Both the position numbers and the translations under genes were made by a program. The notes beneath the pieces are model-generated. The model worked only from the letters and a program-made list of their open reading frames with translations, searched no databases and was not told where the DNA came from. 23,113 bases of DNA. Source: Cerioporus squamosus (Eukaryota > Basidiomycota > Agaricomycetes > Polyporales > Polyporaceae). Shown piece by piece: positions 9,719 to 19,870 of the stretch; positions within the stretch are counted from its first letter, which is position 1, and each line of letters starts with the position of its first letter. The stretch lies in NCBI GenBank assembly GCA_022592435.1, contig JABYQS010000425.1, positions 1 through 23,113 on the forward strand, read 5' to 3'.

Positions 9719-10636
9719 ATGTCGCGCGCAGCCGCGACGGCCTCGGCGACACTAACCTCGAGGTCGGACCCAAACTCATCGGACGATGACCATCCGGGCT
9801 CGTTCCTCGGCAGCGGAGGCTCGACGCTCATCCTTGCGTTCCTCGCCCTCGGGCTGTTCCTTGCGGGAATACTGGTGATGATCTCGATGCGCCGGTATGT
9901 CGTTGCAGGCCGTCGGAGGATCAGGACATGGCAGGTGGCGGGAGAGCGGGGATGGGAATGGGACGAGGCTCCGGGCGGCCCAGCGACTACTGGTGGCATG
10001 AGTGTTATGGTGCGAAGACGGAGGGACTTTGGCAAGCAGCCGGAGCTCTGGGACTTCCGTGTCGAGGAGACGGAGGACCTTGGATGGGACAGCATCCAGG
10101 TATGTCTCTTGGAGCAGTTACATGTTCTGCGGTCAACTGATCGACCGCAACAACCGTCGCTGTCTTCTGAACAGCCTGTTGCTGCGAAGCTCGTATATGA
10201 AGACGAGATCCTTCCATCCCCGAGACGTCCCGGCGACGACCCCTTGCGTTCTGCCGCGAGCAGCGAAATTCGCTCAGACCCGCCCTCGACTCGACCCGGG
10301 TTTATGCACCCTTTCCGAGTCGGTTGGCACGATTTTGCCACTCAACTGCCTACGCGACGACGTCCACAACCACACCCTCATCCGTCTGCCTCCTCAGCGT
10401 CGGGTCCCTCTACCCCGCAAGCTGTCGACCGCATTGCTGGTGAGGCTGCCCCATCTGTATCATCACCCTTTCCGCGGGCACAATGCGTGCGCATATTGGC
10501 TGCGATTACGATGCCTACGGAGAAGCCATGCGCGGACGGCGTGCCGCTGTATGCACTCGGTATAACGGACGTGCCATGGATTGGGTACACACCCGAGGAT
10601 CCTCCGCCAGGACCCGCTTCACGACGCGACAATTGA
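9719..10636 (+). CDS. Single-pass membrane protein, family member 1
   Basis: A small type III-like membrane protein of unknown function. It begins MSRAAATASATLTSR with a Ser/Asp-rich N-terminus, has one TM helix at about residues 36-57 (STLILAFLALGLFLAGILVM), then a basic stop-transfer stretch (MRRYVVAGRRRIRTW) and a long Ser/Pro/Arg-rich cytosolic part. The block KQPELWDFRVEET...GWDSIQ ends exactly at a GTATGT donor (10100), and after the CAG acceptor (10174) the protein continues PVAAKL. Spliced length is 280 residues (9719-10099 and 10175-10636). The intron is 75 nt with no stop, so the unspliced message would encode 305. The C-terminal part contains VRILAAITMP and YALGITDVPW, which resemble the (I/V)AMP and LCLGT blocks of members 2 and 3. 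I recognise the architecture but no named family. Confidence 0.72.
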   Translation: MSRAAATASATLTSRSDPNSSDDDHPGSFLGSGGSTLILAFLALGLFLAGILVMISMRRYVVAGRRRIRTWQVAGERGWEWDEAPGGPATTGGMSVMVRRRRDFGKQPELWDFRVEETEDLGWDSIQVCLLEQLHVLRSTDRPQQPSLSSEQPVAAKLVYEDEILPSPRRPGDDPLRSAASSEIRSDPPSTRPGFMHPFRVGWHDFATQLPTRRRPQPHPHPSASSASGPSTPQAVDRIAGEAAPSVSSPFPRAQCVRILAAITMPTEKPCADGVPLYALGITDVPWIGYTPEDPPPGPASRRDN

Positions 10637-11037
10637 TGGGTTGTATGCTTGTCTCTTGTGCCATCTAGCTATGTAGTATGTATCATACTGTACATCTCTC
10701 GCACTAGTACTGTAATCTTGGTTTCGTTGCAGAATGGTACCCGGCTTGGGACTCGAAGTCGTTTGGGCTGGGACTCGCGCGCCTACGCACCCTGCAGCTT
10801 GCCTCGCACCTCGAGTCCGTCTTGCAATATTAATCATGACCATGGACCTGGACTCAACGCACCATCAAGCCCAAGTCTTGATCAGTGATATAGTACATGA
10901 ACACTGGGTTGAACTACCTGGGGCCGCGACCTCTAAGGCGAGTGAACCCACCGTTGACGGCATTGTACTGTCAGTCACAGGTGCGGGCAGCAACTTCAAC
11001 ATACGGCGTCCTCAGTAGTGCTGAACTGACCTGCAGG
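10637..11037. other. No confident gene (about 400 bp)
   Basis: This follows the stop of the membrane protein. Short overlapping frames (10649-10888, 10734-11018) have no motif. The AT-rich segment around 10670-10720, which includes TGTAGTATGTATCATACTG with inverted symmetry, probably belongs to the 3' UTR of the upstream gene. Confidence 0.35.
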
Positions 11038-11530
11038 GAGAATGCAGATATTTTGTGTTTCGCGAGTGTCACGAACGGCACTTGCGAGATGGTTGCAACT
11101 TGAACTCGCCCAGCTGGCCGTCAGTCTACGCAGACAAACGGGCGCATCATTTCACATCGACATTGACTAGTTCCCGCTGTTGCGATTGGATCATGAACAT
11201 CATCGACGTGCCCGGATCAGCTGCGGGCTTCCACATCTGCATAGACATGACAGGTGGCAGGTGCTGCGCGTGAGAGGGAGCGGACCCGCAGGGACACAGC
11301 AACCTACTCACCTCCGAGGCTCCGACGTCGACCATCTATCTGCCTACCGGTGGCCACCAACGATACCCTTTCGTGAGCCCGGCGCTCGCCCAGCGGGCTG
11401 GTTTCTTCCTCTTCTCTTACTCCTCCGGCGAGCTGGACTTGCACTCCCTCGACAAGTTGACCTGCGCCGGCGCAACACTAGTTTCCAAGCCAGGAGGGAG
11501 GATCCATTGGAAGTTCGGGAGACGTTGAAC
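11038..11530 (+). other. Coding-like stretch interrupted by one TGA; unidentified gene or relic
   Basis: One frame stays open from about 11038 to a TGA at 11271-11273, and again from there to a TGA at about 11526. The second half has clear coding character: TSEAPTSTIYLPTGGHQ, RYPFVSPALAQRAGFFLFSY, then SSGELDLHSLDKLTCAGATL and VSKPGGRIHWKFGRR. The first half is Cys-rich (GECRYFVFRECHERH, then HICIDMTGGRCCA before the stop). I found no GT...AG pair of usual size that removes the TGA while keeping phase. It may be one gene with an unrecognised exon boundary, or a relic. No family is recognised. Confidence 0.3.
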
Positions 11531-11740
11531 TGTGACGCACAGTGAGTAGTGTCGTATTACGCGTTCTCGGCGATGCAGTCGTCCAAGGTGCAGATCTCAA
11601 ATGTCCGACCGCATGTTGCATCTCCATTAGGTCGAAGTCCATACATCCGTTCGTCCTTTCGCGCTCGACGCCGCTTGGCCAGGCGTTCAAACGGGACCGG
11701 GTAGACCTCCGTGCTTGGGACGTCGAACACTTGTTGTCCC

Positions 11741-13450
11741 ATGTCCTTATCCTCGATTACCGTCCTTCCTGCTGAGGAGCTTCGACCAGTACTGGCGGGT
11801 GCAGATGTGTACGTCCGTTCGACCGTCACTGTTGATATGTTCGTGTGCATGCTTACCTCGTACTTGCCAGAGCGTTCCTCATATCGTGTGCGGCCACGGG
11901 TGCGTCGTCCCTCCCTCTTCCCCTGCAAGGCACACTCATTTCGATCCCGTCTTGCAGCCCTGGTGCTCTACGAGCATGTTATCACGCTCGGGATGGAAGT
12001 GCAGCAAGTATGGAAACGGGAGATATCTGGCGCCACTGTACTTTTCGTCCTGACACGCTACATGACGCTGTTGAACCGAGTGTTCGTGACTATCAGTCTC
12101 TCGTCCATTCATTCGCCAGAGGTGCGTTCCCGAAGTCGTGAGCTTGTAGGTACCCGTCGTTGATCCTCCTTCCAGAGGTCAGTCCACGCGATGTCCCTCA
12201 CCTGAGATATGCCGCTCATGCTTGGCGGATGAAGCTGCGGTGTCATAACATGGTTCCAGGCAGTTTCGACCTCCATTCTCGTCGTCGTCATGTCCGGTAA
12301 GTCGACCTTTGTCATCTTTGCATGCAGTATTCAGGAACATGCTCCCAGCTATCGCCGCAGTTCGCGTATATGCACTGTGGAGTAGGGACATCCGTCTGTT
12401 CGTCGTCGTCATGGTTGCTGGTACCTTCCCTGCTCTCACAAACTTAGTGAGTGCTTTCTAGCTCGTCAGAGCTATCACTGAGCCATTTGTCAGTTCTTCC
12501 GGAGCGCGTCCTCCGTGTATATCATTCCCACTGCGCTTTACTCCTGTCAAGTCGCGCCAACGGCGATGTCAGCCTCCGCATATACGGCCCGTGAGTATAA
12601 CATGGGATCGTGGTGCGTGGGTGGGCTGTGGTTGACCTCAGATCCTTCCATAGTCTCTATAGCGACCCGCACGGTGGCAATATTCTCGGATGGACTAGTC
12701 GTCGTGCTTACCTGGATCAAGACCTACCGCGTCTTCGTGCTAACTAGGAAGATATCGTTCCGCACAAACTACTCTGCGCTGATTTTGCGCGATGGTGAGT
12801 CCACGCCACAACGTAACTATGCGGTAGTGTTAACCCGTTAATCCCAGGCACCCTGTACTTCTTGTGAGTCACCAGTTCCGCGGGAGAGGGTGAACGCTGA
12901 TCCCAGTGCAGAGCTGTGTGTGTCCTGAACCTTGTCGCCATCATCTACATCATGGACGTGGTGAGTGGTCTGCAGAGTCACCTAAGTTATGTCTAGCTCT
13001 GACTGACATCTGCTCCTTAGGGTGCGAATTTGCTCAACGATATGATCGTGACGTACGCTTCCTCCGCTTTCCCCCCCATCTCCGCGCACGACGAACTCAC
13101 ACTTATCATCATGCAGCTTGAGCTCTTTGCTCATGGCGCGGTTCTTGCTGAACCTACGGGACCATCGCAGCCGCACCGAGGACATCACTTACGTGGCCGA
13201 GACCACTGGAAAGGGCACGATGGGAACTTCGCCTGTCTCGACGCTCCGCTTCACGTCCGATCTCCTCGATTCGATGGCTGGGAGCGTTGGTGCAGCAGAC
13301 GAAGATGTGCTGGACGACGACGACGACGAGACAGCTTGCGAACACGACGACACGGTTCACAAGGACATGTGGTCGGACGCACATCATTCAGATTCGAAGG
13401 ACCTGGGAGGGGTGCTGGTGCTGGGAGATGGAGGAGCGTCGTGGGTATAG
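11741..13450 (+). CDS. DUF6533 multi-pass membrane protein, copy 2
   Basis: A second member of the DUF6533 membrane family; function unknown. The diagnostic block is in the exon at about 11955-12120: ALVLYEHVITLGMEVQQVW, then KREISGATVLFVLTRYMTLL. Later exons give AAVRVYALWSRDIRLFVVVM (about 12331-12447), FFRSASSVYIIPTALYSCQV (from 12493), a helix followed by TWIKTYRVFVLTR and SALILRDG (to about 12795), the short exon TLYFL (about 12847-12862), a helix VLNLVAIIYIMDV, and finally LLMARFLLNLRDH with a hydrophilic tail to TAG 13450. The tail holds an Asp run encoded by GAC repeats (about 13310-13330). The last intron, GTACGC at 13055 to CAG at about 13113, joins VT to LSSLLMARFLL in phase. ATG 11741 (MSLSSITVLPAEELRP) is the likely start. 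The splice to the first TM exon and the exon near 12180-12210 are uncertain. Confidence 0.77.
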
Positions 13451-14610
13451 GTTTGGTTCACGCGGGCTGAGCATTTGAGTACGTCCAAGCGCTGCGAGTG
13501 TCATGCAGTACACTCCAACGCCGGGTAGCCCGTTCTCACCATCTGAACAACGAGGGCTTCCAAAACGTTACACATACTACCTCTGTGGTACCTCCTGAGG
13601 ACACTGGTAAGTTCGCGATCGCCTTTGTGATCAGTCCGCTCGAGGCTAAAGCGCAACGTTCGCAGCGCGATCCTACTCGATGTCTCTGTTTATCACGCCA
13701 CTGATACACACGACAAGGGACATACTACGTTGACCTGTGTATTCAGTGGAGCCCGCTTTCGAGCCATATGCCAATCTGGTAGCTCGAAGGTGGCCAAGTA
13801 CTTATCGCGATGTCAGCGCCCCTCCCCTGCACAGCGATAGCACACGATCCGTCCACCGGAATGCACAGGTGCTTGTCTGATACGCCTATTCGGCTCTCCG
13901 TAAGTGTGCATTGTTGTTCACTCATTTGGGCATGACCTCCGGAAATAGGATCACGCGTCGGTAACCTTGGAGTTCGTGAGTGGCTAAGTATCACGCAAGC
14001 CTCTTCTGCAATGCACGGAGAGCGCATCACTTCGGGTTTGGGCAATGCATCGGCTCAGAGCGGTACGAGCGGCCGGGTTCCTTACGGTGATGTGATGGTT
14101 CTGAGTCCTGCAGGTAGCTGTACTTACGCAAACTCCATGCGGGCGACCGCTGCAACTCCGTTTGGCGATGGATCGGCTGGATGGGGTAGTCTGAGTATAC
14201 CTGTGCACGCTTGTGAGTGTGGTGAGTAGGCACGCTGGACCGCACCTTGTGATGGCGGCTGACAAGTTGGGTCCACAGGGGGATGAGAGACGGAATGTGT
14301 GTCGGCCGGAGACAAGCGGCTTGTCGACTGGTCGATCCCAGATTACCACCACAGGTATGCGCCCGTCCAAACACTGACCTGAAACTTTGGCTATGCGCCT
14401 GCGGGAGCGAGCCGCGCTGACCGAAGACAGTATGTATAAGACATCGCATGCACGCGCTGCGGGCTCAGATAGGTTCTACCTTCCCCTCCCTTTAATCCTC
14501 TTCTTTGGTGAGTGGTCTACAGCACCTATGTTTGCAGCGCCATCTCATCCCTCCTTTCTTAGGGCGGTTCTTTCTGCGCCCGATATACTCTTACCTTTCC
14601 TCTTCTCATA
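13451..14610. other. No confident gene (about 1.16 kb); MFS promoter side
   Basis: A plus-strand frame at 14011-14229 reads MHGERITSGLGNASAQSGTS and ends SIPVHACECGE; it is Gly/Ser-rich, has no recognised domain and is not supported by splice logic. Several overlapping minus-strand frames at 13984-14449 look like shadows of one another. The pyrimidine-rich leader just before 14611 is typical of fungal 5' regions and probably belongs to the MFS gene. Confidence 0.35.
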
Positions 14611-16554
14611 ATGAGCAAGGTTGTTCAAGTTCAATATTCACCTTCGCCCTCGTCTGCCGGTTCGACTATTATCGGAGATACCCCCAAGGCGCGAGGATCG
14701 AACGATAGTTTCTTCGATCTCGAGAAGGAGAACGCTTCGCGGGGTGATGCTGGCGATGATGACTTCCCTGAAGGCGGTCTGAGGGCGTGGCTCGTGGTTT
14801 TCGGGGTGAGTGATGTGCGCCTTCGATCCTAGAATATGCTCACTGAGGCGAGGGATAGGTGACTTGCGGCCTCTGTGCGACGTTCGGCTTTGTGAACACC
14901 TGGGGTGTAGGTTCAGAGTATCTCACTTTACTGCCTCCTGTCCTGAACCGAAACCCTTCCAGATATTCCAAGCGTACTACGAGACATATACCTTGAGCGA
15001 CCAGGCCCCATCTACTATGTTCGTGTCCCTCACTACTTGATAGTGTTTCTCGCAGTGGCTTACCGGATATATCGCAGTGCATGGATCGGTTCTGTCCAGG
15101 TATGTCGCGTAGGAGGTCACCATGCTGGGCTGCCTATTCTGACGAGCCCTAGTATGCCCTCGTGTTCATGCCAGGTCTCATCTTCGGTCGCTTGTTCGAC
15201 ATGGGCTACTTACGCCTTCCGGTCGCCGCCGCATCTGCTCTCTTAATCCTCTGCACTTTCCTCACTGCGCAATGCACCGAGTTCTGGCACTTCCTGTTGT
15301 GCCAGGGAATTGGTATCGGAGTGAGCTTGTTCCTACCTCGCTACGGTACGTCCACTAACGAGTCGTGTAGTTTGCAAGTGGAACCGTGTTTACCGCGGCA
15401 GTCGGTACCATCCCTCATTGGTTCAACAAGAAGCTTGGGCTTGCAATGGGCCGTATGGCCATTGGATCCAGCGTCGGCGGGACCATCTTCCCGATCATCC
15501 TGAAGAACTTGATAGAGCATCAGACGTGAGTTAATCGCTCTAGACGTGGTCAACAAGTCTGACGTTGAGCTTGCTAGGTTCGAATGGACGTTAAGGATCA
15601 TGGGCTTCATCGTCGCCGCCTTCCTTATTATACTGAACCTGGTATGTGCGCAACGGGCTATAGTAAAGAGTGGTCTCTGATCTCGACTGTAGACGATTGC
15701 GCGACGACTTCCTCCAAAGAAGGATCTTGGGTCATTCATAGACTGGGAATCCTTCAAGAACTCCGCTTATTCTATCTACACGCTTTCTCTATTTATCGCA
15801 TTCCTTGGACTCTACACGGTCAGTCTCCAGCTCCGAATCTAAACTGCACACAATACTCAACATCTAGTACAGTGCTTGACCTACTTGTCGCTGAGTGGCC
15901 TGCTGAACGGCGTCGACCCCGACCTTTCCTTCTACTTGCTCTCCATCGCGAATGCGAGCTCCGCTATCGGACGGCTTGGTGGCGGCATTCTCGCCGACCG
16001 CGTCGGTGCGTCAACCAGCGTTCGTCCGCTACTTTCCCCTCTGATCATAAGCCTTAGGTCCCTTAAACATCATCATTCCCGGCACTTTCATAGCTGGTGT
16101 TATGACTTTCGCATGGCCTTTTGCGACGACGAAGGGCCCGCTCATCGCTATCGCGGTCTTCTATGGGTATGTCTCCCACTCGACAAGGAAGCTTCGATGT
16201 GAGGCGCTGACGTATACTGCCGAACCTGCGCAGCATCTTCTCCGGGGTCTTCGTCGCACTCATGGGGCAGCCCGCTGTTCGTATGGGCGACGTTGCGGAC
16301 GTCGGTAGGCGCGTCGGCATGTCACTTACGATCATGTCGTTCGGCGCGTTGGCGGGCCCTCCCATCTCTGGAGCAATCCTGGATCATGCAGCGAACGACT
16401 TTAAGCCCGTTGGCTACTATGCGGGTAAGTCCTTAATTGATGAACTAAAAGGTCCCTTACTGATCTTCTGGTAGGTACCACTGTGATGGCCTCCGTGATA
16501 CTCATGGTGATCGCTCGGCATCTGGTACTGAAGAAGCCTTTCGGAAATGCATAA
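14611..16554 (+). CDS. MFS transporter, monocarboxylate-transporter-like (MCT/SLC16 type)
   Basis: A plasma- or organelle-membrane major facilitator of the fungal monocarboxylate-transporter-like group. The substrate cannot be told, since many fungal members do not carry monocarboxylates. Twelve exons: 14611-14805, 14859-14906, 14963-15018, 15078-15099, 15153-15320, 15371-15525, 15578-15641, 15693-15818, 15873-16005, 16058-16166, 16234-16424 and 16475-16554. They total 1347 nt and 448 residues, every junction in phase. An acidic cytosolic N-terminus of about 50 residues leads to DFPEGGLRAWLVVFG (51-65), the family's TM1 signature. Then come TFGFVNTWGIFQAYYE, FMPGLIFGRLFDMGYLRLP, the TM4-5 block GTVFTAAVGTIPHWFNKK and LGLAMGRMAIGSSVGGTIFP, a central loop with FIDWESFKNSAYSIYTL, and IGRLGGGILADRVG. 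The end is LKKPFGNA. Exon 4 is only 22 nt. No gene for an obvious pathway partner lies next to it. Confidence 0.92.
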
Positions 16555-17674
16555 GCTTGATGACAGGGTATGAGCGTGTAATGAGATAATCATACTACCT
16601 ATACCCTGAGTGATTGCGTTGCCTGCCAGTCCCTGGTTGAGAAGTAGGTGGCACTGCTATGCCTGTCGTACTGGGTGTTTGATCGATGTGCTACCCAGCA
16701 GGGCGAGTATTAATCACTTATTCTCCGTCGTTGCAGTGATTTCAACGCTACCAGTGGAAGCCAAGCGACGCATGGCCCTCCAGGCCTGAACTCGTACCCC
16801 CACGTCCGAACTACGAGACCATCCAGGCCAGAGCCGTAGCTGGGCTGCCGAATTGTATCCTTCTCCAGAGTCTCCGAAGGTTGCGGAAGCTGTGAGCGCC
16901 TGTCGCAAGGTTCCAGCGGTTGGGATCAAGGTTGGGACGAGTCATGTCGAGTCACCGTCGGATGCGTATCGCGCCCCGGCTTAGTCGGATGCTGGCCGGC
17001 GTTCCTTGTCGTGACTCCTCTCCACTCTACCACCATCTGCCTGCCCCCTTCCTCGCTGTTACTTTACTTCTATTTCGACTCAGAGTCGACCTTCTGAGAC
17101 TATTGGTCGGATTCAAATTGCTAGCCTGCCGATCGAAGCGTACCTAGCCGCCGACAGTCTCCTACTCTCCCTCCGAACTCGGAACTCGGACTCCGCCTCC
17201 GTTCACAGACGGAAGCTTCGTACTGCACCGCTCCGGCAAGGCAGGATGTTAATCTTCATTGCCACTGCTTGAGCGATACGCCAAGGGCGTAAAGCAATAG
17301 CAATGCATTCACGGTCGGATCGTACGTATTGTTGTGCACAAGGTTGGTTGCGATGTCGCGCTTACCGACTGACTCGGACAGCAAAATGCCCGTAGGTCGA
17401 TCGGTGGCGACGCCCATCTGCCTATAAGGCCTTCCTAGGTTCCATATGAACTTCATACCGCCCTCACCTCCGCTCACAAATATATCATCCCCACTCAACC
17501 TCGGTGCGTTCACTCCTTGAGCTCACATCACGATCCTTCTGACGCCCCCGATCGAAGTAGCTGTTAGCCTTCGCAACTATTCCATACCTTAGCGGAAAAA
17601 CATCTTCTCTGCCAGCAGAACACGATGTCGTCCTTTCACGACCTTCCGACTTTCCTACCTCCACGGAGTCCACA
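16555..17674. other. No confident gene (about 1.1 kb)
   Basis: This lies between the MFS stop and the second single-pass membrane gene. A minus-strand frame at 17256-17513 ends in a hydrophobic segment (NALLLLYALGVSLKQWQ) but has no family match I know and no upstream exon support. A short direct repeat of the unit AACTCGG occurs at about 17177-17189. The pyrimidine-rich stretch at about 17020-17080 may be regulatory. The right end should hold the promoter of the next gene. Confidence 0.35.
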
Positions 17675-18500
17675 ATGAAGCCCGCCATAGACGGCTCTAG
17701 TGTTTCAGCCTGGCTTACCGGAGCATTTCTAGTAAGTCTCGTCGTCATAGAGATATCGCACGTATGCTTATCATCGAGCAGGACCCACGATTCGAGCGTC
17801 GATCAAGTGATATGACCACCGGTGGAGTTGACAAGGGGGCCGCAGGCCAACCGGACAGCCCTGTTACGTCCGGTGGAAGCGGCCATAGTTCGTCCCATAT
17901 ATCTTCCGCCATCCCCGCCGTCTTCGTCATTCTCGTTATTGTCATCGGTTCTACTCTCGGCTGGTATATCATCAAGCGTCTTCGCCGTAGCGGACGAAGG
18001 ATCCGGCTTCTATCATTCTTACTCGGATCTGGACCAAAACCGGAGCTCTCGGAAGTCGTGATCACTGAGACCACGCTCCGGCACACGACTTGGAGTACTC
18101 TCTCGGTGAGTGCCTGCGTTTAGGCCTTCGTAGTATCAAACATCAACCAATCATGAATTCTCAGCCTATAGCTGTCGACTTCGCCTCTTCCGAGGAACGT
18201 CACCTCTGGGAGCTGGAGAAGACACGGTCACCATATGGCCATACCTCTTCGATTCCGAAAACCTCGCGGCCGCAAGGCTCGTCAGCGAAGCGTGGACATC
18301 GCGCCGTCTCCTCCACTGTCCAGAAGGTCGATGACTCGGCCTCAGAGCATGGCGGTCTACGCGTCACTGTGTTCATCGCGATGCCAGCCCAACGTGCTGA
18401 CCAAGTCGAAGGGATGCCACACTGGTATGATGACCGCAAGATCATGTCGCTTCAGTCCACGGAGTTGTGCCTTGGTACTGTCCAAACTTCTGCCCTATGA
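17675..18500 (+). CDS. Single-pass membrane protein, family member 2
   Basis: A small membrane protein of unknown function and the clearest intact member of the local family. Proposed exons: 17675-17731, 17782-18105 and 18165-18500 (717 nt, 238 residues). Exon 1 (MKPAIDGSSVSAWLTGAFL) is joined by a 50-nt GTAAGT...CAG intron. An alternative start is the ATG at 17812 (MTTGGVDKG), which aligns with the start of member 3. A Gly/Ser-rich outer part ends SSSHISSAIPA (residues 55-65), a TM helix follows at about 62-83, then the basic segment KRLRRSGRRIR. The block KPELSEVVITETTLRHTTW ends at a phase-0 GTGAGT donor (18106), and after the intron the protein reads PIAVDFASSEER. The C-terminal region is GGLRVTVFIAMP ... 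TELCLGTVQTSAL. It probably acts at the cell surface or an internal membrane with the larger part in the cytosol; that is inference. Confidence 0.72.
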
Positions 18501-19870
18501 TCTCACAGAATTTTTTTCCCCTCTTACCCGTTCCCAATGCATATCATGTGTCTTATTTCTATACACGCTGTGGATACTTGTATACTTGATGCCCAGAATT
18601 TCTCGCACATGAGCTCGCTAGCTACTGTCAACTCAGATCTGTTTCAGACTAAGCTTCAGACAACGCTACGTTTGACATACAAGCTCGCCCTCCTTACGAT
18701 GGACCACAGTAGGGAGGCGAAGGGAAAGACAATGAAGAGTGGTCGTCGGTCACTGGTCGGCGTTCAGTATGTGCCGCACAGCCACTGGCCGGATCAGTTA
18801 ACGGGCGCTCCTTCATCATGCCTTCTTGCTTTTGACCGACAACCAGCAGCAGGCGACGAATAGTACACCAAAACCCTGAACGTTAGTGTTCGTATATTTC
18901 CAGGAAATGGAAGATGGCAAGCAAGGTGCACCAAATTGTCGCTGGACACATGACGGTTGATCACAGCAGATGACTCCGGGGCCACCCGGACGGCCATCCG
19001 ACCCCTCCTACTTAGTCGGTCGTCTTGACACGTAAGTTCCAAGCCAGTGTCGTAGTATCATGTCCAAGTGGCAGTGCAGCCTCGGGTGCCTGGGTGAGAC
19101 TCGGATGAGGAGTCATCGGGAGTCATGGCGCACTATGCGCCTGTGGAGTTCGCTGGTCCGCATTCTTCCTATGTGCTCGTTCCACCTGCTGATTCGCTGA
19201 TTGTGCACAGGAATTTCAGAGAGCATGCAGTCTGAATATCAAACCTGGTACGGCATGAATCCCTTCACTCCAACTTCAACTTGAGTCAATCCTACGATGA
19301 TGTAACATACCATCCTCATTGCATCCGCACCGCCAGAAAACAGGTGGTATGTTCAATGGACATGACGCGCGCGGCTCTGATCCCTTGTCTTCGACATACG
19401 CCTACCCTTCATGATCTCTTATTGGCCGACCGGTCCGACGCATTATTCCATAAGAACTGCGCGGGTCCTTCCCTCCCGCCCGTCACCAACCCATCTTCAG
19501 CAAACCCCCACTCAGTTTCACTTCGGTGCGGGTACGTGCTCGCTCATGTTGCAGAGCGTTGTCTCACTTCATCTTAGGCTAGCGGACGGCCCCTACCACT
19601 CTATATCCTAGCGGTCTCGATTCTCCATCGCTAGCAGGACAAGATGTCTACATTGCTCGTCTTCGCGGCGCCTCTGCTGCTTCGATATGCCTCGATATAA
19701 TCCAAACACTCATCTCGAGCACGCATCGTGGGGTTTCAAGCAATCATACTCTGCAGACCGAAAACGAACTCGTTCACACTACTTCGTATGTGGCCGTACT
19801 ATGTCGATATTTGGACCAGACTGACCGTGCCCCAGGCCGATTACTCCTCAGGCAGAAACTATCAGCGCCG
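18501..19870. other. No confident gene (about 1.37 kb)
   Basis: This separates family members 2 and 3. The first part (T-rich, 18505-18620) is probably the 3' UTR of member 2. Frames at 18537-18863 and 19281-19577 (+) have no motif and no support. An ATG at about 19645 starts a short hydrophobic peptide (MSTLLVFAAPLLLRYASI, then TAA) that could be an upstream exon or signal-like leader for member 3, but I could not join it in phase. Confidence 0.35.

Noticed and set aside
9625..10341. Long minus-strand open frame (238 codons) opposite membrane protein member 1
   Set aside because: It is the antisense shadow of a GC-rich plus-strand exon that has a TM helix and a conserved intron. The minus reading is Ser/Arg-rich with no motif and overlaps the RRP46 promoter.
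11557..11928. 123-codon minus-strand frame before the second DUF6533 gene
   Set aside because: Very Arg/Thr-rich, no motif, and it overlaps the likely first exon of the plus-strand gene.
4682..16554. Secondary-metabolite cluster made of two SDRs and an MFS transporter
   Set aside because: No core synthase, P450 or methyltransferase is visible, RRP46 and membrane genes lie between, and the MFS gene is of the broad MCT-like group.
17256..17513. Minus-strand frame ending in a hydrophobic LLLLYALGVSL segment
   Set aside because: A single hydrophobic run without a family pattern or splice partners; most likely chance.
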